A stretch of DNA of 64,000 bases from Bacillota bacterium (GTDB taxonomy: Bacteria > Bacillota > Negativicutes > DSM-13327): the NCBI GenBank assembly GCA_017889585.1, contig JAGFZX010000016.1:1-64000 (forward strand), in the 5' to 3' direction. Positions within the stretch are counted from its first letter, which is position 1. Every line of letters starts with the position of its first letter. Under the pieces are notes generated by a model. It was not told the DNA's origin, did not search any database, and worked only from the letters and a program-made list of their open reading frames with translations. Below are positions 1 through 8,252 of the stretch, one piece after another. The position numbers and the translations under genes are program-made.

Positions 1-65
1 TTTGCCGATAATTTAAAACAGATTTAAACTACTAATACTCAGGTAAGAAAAATATTATTGGTAAT

Positions 66-117
66 AGCAAAAACTCCTGCAAAAATTCACATCTGAATTT
101 TCGCAGGAGTTTTTGCT
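66..117 (-). terminator. Intrinsic terminator of the peptidase pair
   Basis: A long inverted repeat pairs AGCAAAAACTCCTGC with GCAGGAGTTTTTGCT and extends inward through TGAATTTT/AAAATTCA. Its base lies 2 bp beyond the aminopeptidase stop codon on the minus strand and the 3' arm ends in a T run. It would end the pepT-aminopeptidase transcript. Positions 1-65 hold nothing I can assign. Confidence 0.85.
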
Positions 118-118
118 A

Positions 119-1234
119 TTATTTGAGGTTTTCTGGATTCAAACATTCCAGTCCTGGAATAACAAACCGACCATCTTTTTCGATTAATAGGTCATCAAAA
201 TAAATGCTTCCCCCACCATATTCCGGGGTTTGAATACAGATTAGGTCCCAGTGGATAGCTGAAACATTACCATTAAAAGCATTTTTATACGCCCGACCTG
301 GAGTTAGATGAAAGCTACCGGAAATTTTCTCATCGAACAAGATGTCCAATATCGGTTTATTTATATAAGGATTTACCCCAAAAGCAAATTCGCCAATATA
401 GCGGGCTCCTTCATCAGTATCGAGAATTTTGTTAAGCCGATCAGTGTTATTTCCAGCAGTTGCACTTATAATCTTACCCTCTTTAAATTGCAAACAAACA
501 TTTTCAAAAGTAACGCCCTGATATACAGATGGACAGTTATAGGTAATCATACCATTCACTGAGTCCCTGACTGGTGAAGTATAGATCTCACCATCAGGCA
601 CATTAATTTTCCCATCCAGTTTAATCGCCGGAATACCTTTGATTGAAAAATTTAAATCAGTGCCAGGGCCAATGATATGGACTTTATCAGTACGCTGCAT
701 CAAGTCAACAATTTTATCCATGGCCTTCGACATTTTTGCATAATCCAGATTGCAAACATTAAAATAAAAGTCTTCGAAAGATTCCAAGCTTTTTCCTGCC
801 GACTGAGCCATTGAAAAGCTAGGATATCTAAGGACTGTCCATTTCGTATGATCAATCCGCGGCTCGTGTACTGGGCGCCAGTAATATTTTTGATAGATCG
901 ACATTTTTTCTTCAGGAACATCTGAATATTCACTAATGTTGTCTGAGCCGCGCAAACCAATATAAGCATCCATCTGCTGCATTTGTAATAAATCACGTTC
1001 AGCCAATAGTTTCATCTGGTCTTCAGTACAGTTGAGCAGGATTTCACGCTGAACTCCTGCAGGTTCTGCATAAACAAAGGGAATACCGCCTACTTGGTAA
1101 ACTTCTTTTACCAAGGCTTTTACCAAGGTATCAGAAGACGTACCTGTATACCAAATCAATATTTTCTCCCCACGTTGGAGAGAGCAAGAATAATTAATAA
1201 GATTTTCAGCTAGTTTTTTTACCCTGTAGTCCAC
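119..1234 (-). CDS. M29-family metallo-aminopeptidase
   Basis: Peptidase that removes N-terminal residues from peptides, a cytosolic dinuclear-metal enzyme of the thermophilic aminopeptidase family (AmpS/AmpT/PepS type). At 371 residues it is close to the family size. The family's motifs are visible in order: NVPDGEIYTSPV near residue 215, GARYIGEFAFGVNP near 280, a GSFHLTPGRAY segment near 310 and SAIHWDLI near 330; the Glu, His and Asp residues in these supply the metal ligands in known members. The start is GTG, preceded by AGGGG about nine bases upstream. It lies 74 bp downstream of pepT on the same strand and ends in a strong terminator, so the two are probably cotranscribed and serve peptide utilisation. 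The exact substrate is not predictable. Confidence 0.88.
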   Translation of the reverse strand: MDYRVKKLAENLINYSCSLQRGEKILIWYTGTSSDTLVKALVKEVYQVGGIPFVYAEPAGVQREILLNCTEDQMKLLAERDLLQMQQMDAYIGLRGSDNISEYSDVPEEKMSIYQKYYWRPVHEPRIDHTKWTVLRYPSFSMAQSAGKSLESFEDFYFNVCNLDYAKMSKAMDKIVDLMQRTDKVHIIGPGTDLNFSIKGIPAIKLDGKINVPDGEIYTSPVRDSVNGMITYNCPSVYQGVTFENVCLQFKEGKIISATAGNNTDRLNKILDTDEGARYIGEFAFGVNPYINKPILDILFDEKISGSFHLTPGRAYKNAFNGNVSAIHWDLICIQTPEYGGGSIYFDDLLIEKDGRFVIPGLECLNPENLK

Positions 1235-1308
1235 TTATATTGCCCCTTTTGCGTATAAATTTATAAGCCATAATGCCAGAATCTCTTGACTCCTTTGTTT
1301 CTGTCAAA

Positions 1309-2577
1309 TTAGCGACTGCCTTCATAAACCAACTTAGAAATTTCCAGTATCATACAACAAGATTTTTCAAAAGAGTTCATCGGCAAAAACTCACAGTTAG
1401 AATGAAAGTTATGAGCACCAGTAAAGAAATTAGGCGTAGGTATTCCTCTTGCTGATAGGGTTGAGCCATCAGTCCCTCCCCTCATTGAGATTGTTTTAGG
1501 AACAATCTCCAAGTTTTCCATTGCTTTATACATGAATTCTATACATTGTTTGTTATCATCTGTTATCGAATCCGCAATATTTCCGTAGGTATCTGTTATT
1601 TCGTATGAAATCTGTGCTCTAGGATTGCGCGCAGAAACCAGTTTCATTAAATCAGCAATATAATTTTTTCTTGCTTCATAGAGTTTTTTATCAAAATCTC
1701 GAATATTTATATTCACTGTAGCCGTATTTGGATTACTCGTGATTCGTGTTACCCAAAAATAACCCTCTTTACCATCAGTGTGTTCAGGGGTATCTTTCTT
1801 ATCTAGATGATTCATTATATCGTTAACTACTAAAGCAGGATTTACTAGCACACCTTTTGCCGACATCGGATGTGCCGTGATGCCTTTTATGTTGATTACT
1901 ACACTGCCAGCATTAAATGTCTCAAATACAACTTCACCAATCTCACAAGAGTCAATGGTATATGCAAATTGTACAGGAAAATCCCTTAAATCCATAGCTT
2001 TAGAACCAGATCCACCGATTTCCTCGTCAGGCAAAAAGGCTACAACGATATCGCCGTGATAGAGGCAATCATTCATTTTGAACCTTTCCAAGGCTACCAT
2101 AATAGCGGCAATAGCAGCCTTATTATCAGCCCCTAATACACTGGTGCCGTCACTTACAATGATATCCTGCCCTATATAATTTAATAGTTCTTTATGCTCA
2201 GCAACTCTCATCCAAATATCCTGTTCTTTGTTAAGCAATACATCACCGCCATTGTATTGTTTCACAATATGTGGCTTAATAATTGGGCTTATACTTACAT
2301 CTACAGTATCTAAATGGGCCAAAAAACCTATAGGAGGAATTTTTCCTGTAAAACCTTTAGGTAAGTTAGCAGGCAATATGGCGGTAAGAATCCCTTGTTC
2401 TGTCAGCTTAATATGAGTCAGACCGAGTTCCAGTAAATCAGCTTTTAGCAGTTTAGCAAGTTCTATTTGTCCCTGAGTACTAGGAACAGCCGTTCCCCCT
2501 GCCTCGCTCTGGCTTTCTATTGCAGCATAACGAAAAAATCTTTCTACCAGTTTAGTTTTTAAATCGTTGTTTTTCAT
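1309..2577 (-). CDS. pepT: Peptidase T-like tripeptide aminopeptidase (M20B)
   Basis: Cytosolic zinc peptidase of family M20B that cleaves the N-terminal residue from tripeptides. The metal-site motifs are present: GFLAHLDTVD near residue 85, VLGADNKAAIAA near 150, PDEEIGGSGS near 185 with the catalytic Glu, IDSCEIGEV near 210, and MRGGTDGSTLSARG plus AHNFHSNCE near the C-terminus. The ORF can be opened four codons earlier at a GTG (2589), but AAGGGAAGGG lies directly against that GTG and is about 11 bases from the ATG at 2577, so I choose the ATG (about 422 residues). The aminopeptidase follows on the same strand after 74 bp. M20 relatives with other specificities exist, but the overall length and the final motif block fit PepT best. 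Confidence 0.88.
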   Translation of the reverse strand: MKNNDLKTKLVERFFRYAAIESQSEAGGTAVPSTQGQIELAKLLKADLLELGLTHIKLTEQGILTAILPANLPKGFTGKIPPIGFLAHLDTVDVSISPIIKPHIVKQYNGGDVLLNKEQDIWMRVAEHKELLNYIGQDIIVSDGTSVLGADNKAAIAAIMVALERFKMNDCLYHGDIVVAFLPDEEIGGSGSKAMDLRDFPVQFAYTIDSCEIGEVVFETFNAGSVVINIKGITAHPMSAKGVLVNPALVVNDIMNHLDKKDTPEHTDGKEGYFWVTRITSNPNTATVNINIRDFDKKLYEARKNYIADLMKLVSARNPRAQISYEITDTYGNIADSITDDNKQCIEFMYKAMENLEIVPKTISMRGGTDGSTLSARGIPTPNFFTGAHNFHSNCEFLPMNSFEKSCCMILEISKLVYEGSR

Positions 2578-2784
2578 TATATAACTCACCCTTCCCTTAA
2601 CTATGAATAATCAGCTTGAAAACCGAATGGAATGTTTTTTCAATACAATGAGGAAGCCTCATGATTTTTTCAAAGCCTCCAAATTATTTATTAGTAGACA
2701 ACTATATCAATTCAACTTTATAAATACAAATACCTCCTAAATCCCAACTATTGCCACGGACCATTTTTAATGTCCCTTTATGTA

Positions 2785-2820
2785 AATAGGGTTCTGAGGA
2801 AAAAACCTCAGAACCCTATT
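2785..2820 (-). terminator. Terminator-like hairpin after the tRNA-Sec-like gene
   Basis: A perfect 15-bp inverted repeat, AATAGGGTTCTGAGG with its complement around a six-base loop. On the minus strand it begins 8 bases after the encoded CCA of the tRNA-Sec-like gene, as expected for a tRNA terminator. The T tract after the stem is short, so efficiency is uncertain. Confidence 0.65.
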
Positions 2821-2828
2821 ATTTCATA

Positions 2829-2924
2829 TGGCAGAAACGTGTAGAAATCGAATCCACTCATCGACAGTTAAGCCGACACAAACAGTTTTGAATACCGCAG
2901 AAGCTACCAGCCCCATCCACTCCC
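2829..2924 (-). tRNA. selC: tRNA-Sec(UCA)-like gene
   Basis: Read on the minus strand, 96 nt fold into the unusual shape of bacterial selenocysteine tRNA. There is an 8-nt acceptor (GGGAGTGG against ACGTTTCT), a long D stem of up to 6 bp (GGGGCT/AGCTTC) with a very short loop, a 7-nt anticodon loop ATTCAAA with UCA at positions 34-36, a long variable arm (GTCGGC/GTCGAT), a T arm GTGGA-TTCGATT-TCTAC, discriminator G and encoded CCA. The acceptor pairs only if many G-U wobbles are allowed and has one G-A mismatch; other stems also contain wobbles. A TATACT box at 2934..2939 lies just upstream and a hairpin terminator follows, so it looks like a complete unit. It may be active or decaying. It lies downstream of serS, whose product charges tRNA-Sec with serine. 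No selA, selB or selD is in the window. Confidence 0.7.
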
Positions 2925-3002
2925 ATTGTTGTTAGTATAACAGTCTTTTATTTGTAATAGGAATTTTAATAAAATGAAAAATGGATTAATAAGGGATTAC
3001 AT

Positions 3003-3044
3003 CAATACTAGTGATATCAAATTTCATTTATATCACTAGTATTG
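3003..3044. repeat. Perfect 15-bp inverted repeat between serS and the tRNA
   Basis: CAATACTAGTGATAT is repeated as its exact reverse complement after a 12-base spacer. There is no adjoining T run on either strand, so it is not an obvious terminator. It may be a regulator-binding site or a structured RNA segment; I cannot tell which. Confidence 0.6.
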
Positions 3045-3096
3045 CAAATAGCTAACGATGTATCAATCTTCTGGTTAAATAACTTCGATACTCAAC

Positions 3097-3136
3097 AAGA
3101 GGCAGTCGAAAAGCTATTACTTTTCATCTGCCTCTT
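3097..3136 (-). terminator. Terminator of serS
   Basis: AAGAGGCAG...AAAAG pairs with CTTTT...CTGCCTCTT around a short loop, with two or three mismatches in the stem. It lies 11 bp past the serS stop codon on the minus strand. The downstream T tract is weak. Confidence 0.6.
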
Positions 3137-3147
3137 AGTCTTTTCTA

Positions 3148-4419
3148 TTATTTTCCGATCACTGCAACACCCATATATGGCCTCAATACTTCAGGTATAA
3201 TGACCGAGCCATCAGGCTGTTGGAAGTTTTCTAAAATAGCTGCCACAGTCCGGCCTATAGCGAGGCCCGATCCATTTAATGTATGGACAAATTCAGGTTT
3301 CGCCTTTGGTTCCCGCCGGAACTTGATGTCAGCACGACGGGCCTGAAAATCTTCAAAGTTGGAACAGGAGGAAATTTCTCGATATGTATTAAAGCTGGGT
3401 AACCACACTTCAAGATCATAAGTCTTAGCTGATGAGAAACCTACATCCCCACTGCACAGTGTCATTCTGCGATAAGGAAGTCCTAATAGTTCCAGTATAC
3501 GCTCAGCATTTTTCGTCAATTTTTCCAGTTCATTATATGATTCTTCTGGTAAAGAGAATTTAACCATTTCGACTTTGTTAAACTGATGCTGGCGGATAAG
3601 ACCACGTGTATCACGACCGGCTGATCCTGCTTCAGCACGGAAACAAGCGCTGTATGCTGTATAATACAATGGCAAATCCTTTGCATCGAGGATCTCTTCA
3701 CGATGATAATTGGTGATGGGCACTTCAGCTGTTGGGATGAGATAATAATCCAACCCCTCTAGTTTAAACATATCATCAGCAAACTTAGGCAACTGTCCTG
3801 TACCCATCATACTGTCTTTATTGGCAATAAATGGCGGAAAAAATTCAGTATAACCGTGTTCACGAGTATGAATATCAAGCATAAAATTAATCAGCGATCG
3901 CTCTAACCGAGCTCCAAGACCGCGATAAAAGGTAAATCTTGCTCCTGTAACCTTACTTCCGCGTTCAAAATCAAGGATATTCAGTTTTTCGGCAATTTCC
4001 CAGTGAGCTAGTGGCTGACCTTCAAAAACAGGCAACGTGCCCCAAGTATGCATCTCAACATTACTATTTTCATCCTGACCTACAGGTACAGACTGATGAA
4101 GCATATTGGGAATGTTAACGATAATTTGCTGTAACGCGATTTCAACGTCTCTGACTTTGGCATCAATCTCAGAAATCTGATCACCGACTAGACGCATTTC
4201 TGCTACTAATCCATCAGCGTTTTCTTTGGCTCTTTTCAATTGACTGATTTCCTGGGATACAGTATTACGCTTATTTTTAAGCACCTCTACTTGGCTGAGT
4301 AGTACCCGACGCTCTTTTTCTAGTGTCAAGAATTCATTCAGGCTGAGATTATTCCCACGATTGATCAATGCCTGCTGAACGATTTCCATATTATCTCGGA
4401 CAAATTTAATGTCAAGCAT
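3148..4419 (-). CDS. serS: Seryl-tRNA synthetase
   Basis: Class II aminoacyl-tRNA synthetase that activates serine and charges tRNA-Ser, and also tRNA-Sec as the first step of selenocysteine synthesis. The 423-residue length is typical. Residues 1-105 form the coiled-coil tRNA-binding arm (charged heptad-rich stretch after [10 protein letters not shown]). The catalytic domain shows motif 2 with [21 protein letters not shown] near residue 265 and motif 3 with [17 protein letters not shown] near 385. The ATG is preceded by AGGAGGTC. A promoter and a GC-rich hairpin followed by seven T residues lie in the roughly 100-nt leader. It is transcribed away from the YkvI gene and towards the tRNA-Sec-like gene. 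Confidence 0.97.
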   Translation of the reverse strand: MLDIKFVRDNMEIVQQALINRGNNLSLNEFLTLEKERRVLLSQVEVLKNKRNTVSQEISQLKRAKENADGLVAEMRLVGDQISEIDAKVRDVEIALQQIIVNIPNMLHQSVPVGQDENSNVEMHTWGTLPVFEGQPLAHWEIAEKLNILDFERGSKVTGARFTFYRGLGARLERSLINFMLDIHTREHGYTEFFPPFIANKDSMMGTGQLPKFADDMFKLEGLDYYLIPTAEVPITNYHREEILDAKDLPLYYTAYSACFRAEAGSAGRDTRGLIRQHQFNKVEMVKFSLPEESYNELEKLTKNAERILELLGLPYRRMTLCSGDVGFSSAKTYDLEVWLPSFNTYREISSCSNFEDFQARRADIKFRREPKAKPEFVHTLNGSGLAIGRTVAAILENFQQPDGSVIIPEVLRPYMGVAVIGK

Positions 4420-4456
4420 AGTTCTGACCTCCTATTAATGTAAACTAAAATACAGC

Positions 4457-4488
4457 AAAAAAACCCCCGCCTGCTATCCAGAAACGAG
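4457..4488 (-). promoter_or_regulatory. Leader hairpin with T tract upstream of serS
   Basis: On the minus strand CTCGTTTCTG, GATAG and CAGGCGGGGG are followed by seven T residues. Eight of ten positions can pair if G-U is allowed, so it resembles an attenuator terminator inside the serS leader. Just upstream is GCGGGCCTCTCG, which resembles the 3' part of a T-box antiterminator region, but the invariant GGGTGG sequence and a stem I are absent. It could be a truncated T-box remnant or another kind of attenuator. Confidence 0.4.
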
Positions 4489-4527
4489 AGGCCCGCATAG
4501 GACATGATACATCATTTATGTTCTTAT

Positions 4528-4556
4528 ATTCTACAATATGCACTATTTATTGTAAA
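4528..4556 (-). promoter_or_regulatory. Sigma-A type promoter of serS
   Basis: On the minus strand TTTACA and TAGAAT are separated by exactly 17 bp. The predicted start near 4521 gives a leader of about 100 nt before the serS ATG. Confidence 0.7.
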
Positions 4557-4706
4557 GCACTTCCACCTGTATGATCATTAGGTATTCTATGAATACTACC
4601 TATTTTGCCGTCTATCATTCAACTTTTTTTGATAATTCCCTCATATTATTATATTTCCCTACATAAAAAGAAAGTAGTAAGGATTTTAAACCTAAGGAGT
4701 GATGCA

Positions 4707-5762
4707 ATGACTGCTAATACAATGCTAAATATCGCTAAAATAGCAGCCACCTATGCAGGCACTATTATGGGTGCTGGTTTTGCCTCAGGTCAGGAACTTA
4801 CTCAATTTTTCGTTGTTTACGGCAACATGGGTCTGGCGGGACTTCTTGTAACAGGCTTCTTATTTTGCTGGCTAGGCATGCAAATATTGGAGATCAGTTA
4901 TAAAACTCAGGCTACCAGTTACCATGAAGTATTATATTATGTCTGTGGCAAAAGGATCGGTTTATTATTAGATATTATGACTACACTTTTCCTATTTGGG
5001 GTTTTAACGATTATGCTAGCAGGGGCAGGAACAATATGCTATAACACTTTTAAACTACCATATTCCTTAGGCCTCGCCATCATGGCTTTTAGCCTTATTA
5101 TCACTACACTCTATGGACTGAAAGGTATAACAACTGCCAATATCATTGTAACGCCCCTACTGATCATAACCATCATTATCATTGGACTATCGTCTCTATC
5201 ACACCATCAGTTAAGCCTAGCAATCATCGATCTCCCACCGCAAACCACAGATTTGCCTGCTCCCCATTGGCTCATTGCCAGCTTGCTTTATCTTTCCTAC
5301 AACCTAGTAATGAGTACCACAGTACTCGCCCCCTTGGGCTCATGTATTGTCCAGCGCCCAGCCCGTATCTTAGGCAGTCTTACAGGAGGCTTAATACTTA
5401 TACTAGTAGCCGGTTTGTTAACAATTGTAGTGATGATCCATTATCCTGAGTCCTTAGATCATGAGATACCAATGCTCTATATTACTAATGTACAGCATCC
5501 CTTATATCATGGCGCCTATATATTTATATTTACAGCAGCCATCTATACTACAGGCCTAGCCTGTCTATATGGTTGCGCTGCCAAGCTTACAGCAACTACT
5601 AGACTATCAACTAAATTTAGTCTGCTGGTCCTGGTTATCCTTAGTCTTATCTTTAGTCGTGTAGGTTTTGCCGATCTTATTGGAATTATATTCCCAATTT
5701 TTGGTTATATAGCATTATGGTTTACATGCAGATTACTTTATTTATCCTTTTTCCCCAAATAA
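4707..5762 (+). CDS. YkvI-type integral membrane transporter-like protein
   Basis: Predicted polytopic inner-membrane protein of about 351 residues with roughly ten hydrophobic helices, resembling the B. subtilis YkvI family (amino-acid/ion symporter-like fold, substrate unknown). The family signature is seen near the N-terminus: AGTIMGAGFASGQELTQFF. The ORF track opens at 4605, but the ATG at 4707 has AAGGAG seven bases upstream and begins directly before the first helix, so I take that start. It is divergent from serS. Its last 25 bases overlap the convergent thioredoxin reductase-like gene. No substrate can be inferred from the neighbours with any confidence. Confidence 0.8.
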   Translation: MTANTMLNIAKIAATYAGTIMGAGFASGQELTQFFVVYGNMGLAGLLVTGFLFCWLGMQILEISYKTQATSYHEVLYYVCGKRIGLLLDIMTTLFLFGVLTIMLAGAGTICYNTFKLPYSLGLAIMAFSLIITTLYGLKGITTANIIVTPLLIITIIIIGLSSLSHHQLSLAIIDLPPQTTDLPAPHWLIASLLYLSYNLVMSTTVLAPLGSCIVQRPARILGSLTGGLILILVAGLLTIVVMIHYPESLDHEIPMLYITNVQHPLYHGAYIFIFTAAIYTTGLACLYGCAAKLTATTRLSTKFSLLVLVILSLIFSRVGFADLIGIIFPIFGYIALWFTCRLLYLSFFPK

Positions 5763-6604
5763 GTAATGGCACTGAGTACTGCCATTAATCCCTCGCCAGT
5801 AGCTTTAGCGATTTGCCATGGTTTCCCAGTGCAATCACCGGCTGCAAATACACCAGGAATATTTGTTGACATGTCGCGATTGACTTTTATAACCTCACCA
5901 TCTAGTTCAAGACCTGGCAGTACATTTTCTACAGGATCAGACTGTCGTATAATAAACACACCATGAACCTTTAAATTTTCTTCAGCCATAACCAAATTTT
6001 CTACTACTACATCACCTGTAATGGCCTTAGGTTTATCATGTATGACTTTAATTTCAGAACGCATGGTAGGAGCCTTTTTATATTGAGGCAAATAATATAC
6101 TGTACGGCATAGTTCCCGTAAAAAATCGGCCTCTTCTTCTCCTTCTTCAGCATACGAAATAACAGCTACATCCTTATCTCGGTACATCATACCATCACAT
6201 GTAGCGCAATAACTTACACCCCGCCCTAAAAAATTTTTTTCACCACTAAATAATGTGGTCGCCACAACACCAGTAGCAATAATCACAGCCCGTGCCTCAT
6301 AAGTATCTCCTGGGGTAAGTATTGTAAAAATATTATCTCCCGGAAAAATATTGATTACTTTCTCTCTTATTACCGTTGGGTTATGAGCCATACAGTGGGC
6401 TATAAATTGCTGCATCATACCCTGGCCGGTGATTTGGGGCATACCGAGATAATTATCAACTAAATGGGCCTGTTGCAGTTTTTTACTAAAATCCATATGC
6501 TCAAATAAGGCAATACTTTTATTGCGAATACGCCCAGTAAGAGTTGCCGATAAACCGGCTGGACCTCCGCCAATAATGGCAATATCAAAGATTTCACTAG
6601 CCAT
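5738..6604 (-). CDS. Thioredoxin reductase-like flavoprotein, possibly ferredoxin/flavin-type
   Basis: FAD-dependent disulfide oxidoreductase of the thioredoxin reductase fold. The FAD motif IIGGGPAGLSATLTG is near the N-terminus, the redox pair is in SYCATCDGM near residue 135, and the second FAD motif PGVFAAGDCTGKPWQ is near 255. The expected NADPH dinucleotide motif (GxGxxA after the Cys pair) is replaced by AVISYAEEGEEEADF. That replacement resembles the clostridial thioredoxin reductases that take electrons from ferredoxin through flavin rather than NADPH, so I suggest that type by inference. The TTG at 6622 in the track is unlikely; GAAGGAGGAAC lies seven bases before the ATG at 6604 (288 residues). 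It is divergent from a small membrane protein and convergent with the YkvI gene. Confidence 0.82.
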   Translation of the reverse strand: MASEIFDIAIIGGGPAGLSATLTGRIRNKSIALFEHMDFSKKLQQAHLVDNYLGMPQITGQGMMQQFIAHCMAHNPTVIREKVINIFPGDNIFTILTPGDTYEARAVIIATGVVATTLFSGEKNFLGRGVSYCATCDGMMYRDKDVAVISYAEEGEEEADFLRELCRTVYYLPQYKKAPTMRSEIKVIHDKPKAITGDVVVENLVMAEENLKVHGVFIIRQSDPVENVLPGLELDGEVIKVNRDMSTNIPGVFAAGDCTGKPWQIAKATGEGLMAVLSAITYLGKKDK

Positions 6605-6642
6605 TTCATGTTCCTCCTTCAATTTAGGATTGAGGTGATTTT

Positions 6643-6954
6643 ATGTATAATCATACAATTACGCGTCTGGCTTATTGGCCAATATTTTTCATTATGTTTG
6701 TCAGTGGTATCTGTATAGGCAGTATCTTTGGTTTAACCTTTGGCCTAATGAATCAGGCTTCTGTTGGCATATTCGGCGGCGCATTTATAGCCTTACTCAC
6801 TGGCCTGACCTCAGGCATCCTAGGCCTAATATCTACAGCGGTGTTCAACATACTAGCGCCTGTCATCGGTGGAATTGCTCTGGAAATCGAGCAGTTGCCA
6901 ATGACATCAAAGGACAATATCAATATACAGCCACCTGAGCCTCAATCACACTAA
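6643..6954 (+). CDS. Small membrane protein of unknown function
   Basis: A 103-residue protein with a good ribosome site (GAGGTGATTTT before ATG). Residues 10-80 are almost entirely hydrophobic and rich in Gly and Ala with repeated GxxxG-like spacing, giving two or three closely packed membrane helices. The tail is polar and proline-rich. I do not recognise the family. It is divergently transcribed from the thioredoxin reductase-like gene with only 38 bp between the start codons, so both promoters must be packed into that gap or overlap the coding regions. Confidence 0.65.
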   Translation: MYNHTITRLAYWPIFFIMFVSGICIGSIFGLTFGLMNQASVGIFGGAFIALLTGLTSGILGLISTAVFNILAPVIGGIALEIEQLPMTSKDNINIQPPEPQSH

Positions 6955-7043
6955 TGGGTTTTTATATATTATAACCACTTCTCACAATTGTTATATTTTA
7001 TCCAATTTTCAGATATTTTGCGGACTAAATAAAACAACTTATT

Positions 7044-7079
7044 AAAGCGGGAGACAGGCTATCCTGTACTCCCACTTTA
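7044..7079. terminator. Shared terminator between the small membrane gene and serC
   Basis: AAAGCGGGAGACAGG and CCTGTACTCCCACTTT pair with one internal mismatch around a CTAT loop. The minus-strand continuation is T-rich (TTGTTTTATTT), so it probably ends the serA-DUF1015-serC transcript, and it may also stop the convergent small gene. Confidence 0.65.
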
Positions 7080-7163
7080 TAACGATTAAACCTCTATTAA
7101 CTTGATCACCTTCAAAAAAGTAACTATTAATCTTCTGATCTACTTATTGTCTTTTCAAATGCC

Positions 7164-8252
7164 TTACCCATTTTTACGTTGAAATTCTAACATAAAATCC
7201 TTTAGTGCTTGGCAACCTTCTAGGGTCATAGCATTATAGATGGAAGCCCGGAGTCCTCCTACCGAACGGTGACCTTTGAGTCCGATAAGCCCCACCTCTT
7301 CAGCTTCCTTAGCGAACTTCTTCTCCTGTTCTTCATTCGGCAAACGGAACGTAACATTCATCAAAGAACGACTATCTGCATCAGCATGACCGCGGTAGAA
7401 ACCGCTACTTTGATCAATGGTGTCATACACCAGAGCAGCTTTCGCTATATTACGTTTTCCAATAACTGATAGACCACCCTGGTCTTTCAACCACCGTAGT
7501 ACCAAATTCAGCATATATACTGAAAAAACTGGTGGTGTATTATACATGGAATCATTCTTAGCATGTGTTTCATACCGCATCATCGCGGAAATGGTTTTAG
7601 GGTTATTTTCTAATAAATCTTTGCGAATAATGACAACGGTTACCCCAGATGGTCCCAAGTTTTTCTGAGCACCAGCATAAATCATAGCAAAGTTTTCAGC
7701 ATCAAAAGGTTTGTTCAAAATATCGGAGGACATATCGGCAATGAGGGGTACCTGCCCAAAGCTAGGTAATTTATTCCATTGTGTGCCGAAAATAGTATTA
7801 TTGGATGTAATATGCACATACGCTGGATTCTCACTTAACTGAATTTCATCCATCCGAGGAATCCGTTTATAATTACCTTCAGCAGTTGTTCCTGCTACAT
7901 GAGTATTGCCAAATAGTTTGGCTTCTTTCATAGCTTTTTCCGACCAAGCACCTGTCAGTATATAATCTGCAGTACGGCCCTGAGGCAGAAAATTCATTGG
8001 TACCATAGCAAACTGAGTACTAGCACCGCCCTGTAGGAATAACACGCGATAGTTATCTCCTAGACCTAAGATTTCTTTCATATTAGCCTCAGCCTCAGCA
8101 TTAATGGCTTCATAAGGCTTGGATCGATGACTAATCTCCAATATAGACATACCAGTCTGCTGATAATTTAGGAACTCAGCTTGAGCCTCCATCAGAACCT
8201 CCAATGGCAGTATCGCTGGTCCAGCATTAAAATTAATAATACGATTATTCAT
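7164..8252 (-). CDS. serC: Phosphoserine aminotransferase
   Basis: PLP enzyme that converts 3-phosphohydroxypyruvate and glutamate to O-phosphoserine, step two of serine synthesis; it also acts in the DXP-dependent vitamin B6 route in some bacteria. The class V aminotransferase features are present: NFNAGPAILP at the N-terminus, LFLQGGASTQFAM near residue 80, the PLP-lysine segment YAGAQKNLGPSG near 195 and GHRSVGGLRASIYNAM near the C-terminus. The track start is a GTG five codons earlier, but GTGGGAGTG is well spaced for the ATG at 8252 (362 residues). The 5' end overlaps the DUF1015 stop by 8 bp, indicating translational coupling. It is the last gene of the T-box controlled serine operon. 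Confidence 0.96.
   Translation of the reverse strand: MNNRIINFNAGPAILPLEVLMEAQAEFLNYQQTGMSILEISHRSKPYEAINAEAEANMKEILGLGDNYRVLFLQGGASTQFAMVPMNFLPQGRTADYILTGAWSEKAMKEAKLFGNTHVAGTTAEGNYKRIPRMDEIQLSENPAYVHITSNNTIFGTQWNKLPSFGQVPLIADMSSDILNKPFDAENFAMIYAGAQKNLGPSGVTVVIIRKDLLENNPKTISAMMRYETHAKNDSMYNTPPVFSVYMLNLVLRWLKDQGGLSVIGKRNIAKAALVYDTIDQSSGFYRGHADADSRSLMNVTFRLPNEEQEKKFAKEAEEVGLIGLKGHRSVGGLRASIYNAMTLEGCQALKDFMLEFQRKNG

Noticed and set aside
2597-2662. 21-codon minus-strand ORF just upstream of pepT, after a GGAGG
   Set aside because: The spacing to its ATG is about 13 bases, the product is very short with no leader-peptide logic, and it overlaps a small palindrome; I cannot support it.
4420-4521. 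T-box riboswitch at serS
   Set aside because: The leader is only about 100 nt and lacks the GGGTGG motif and stem I, so it is reported only as an attenuator-like leader.
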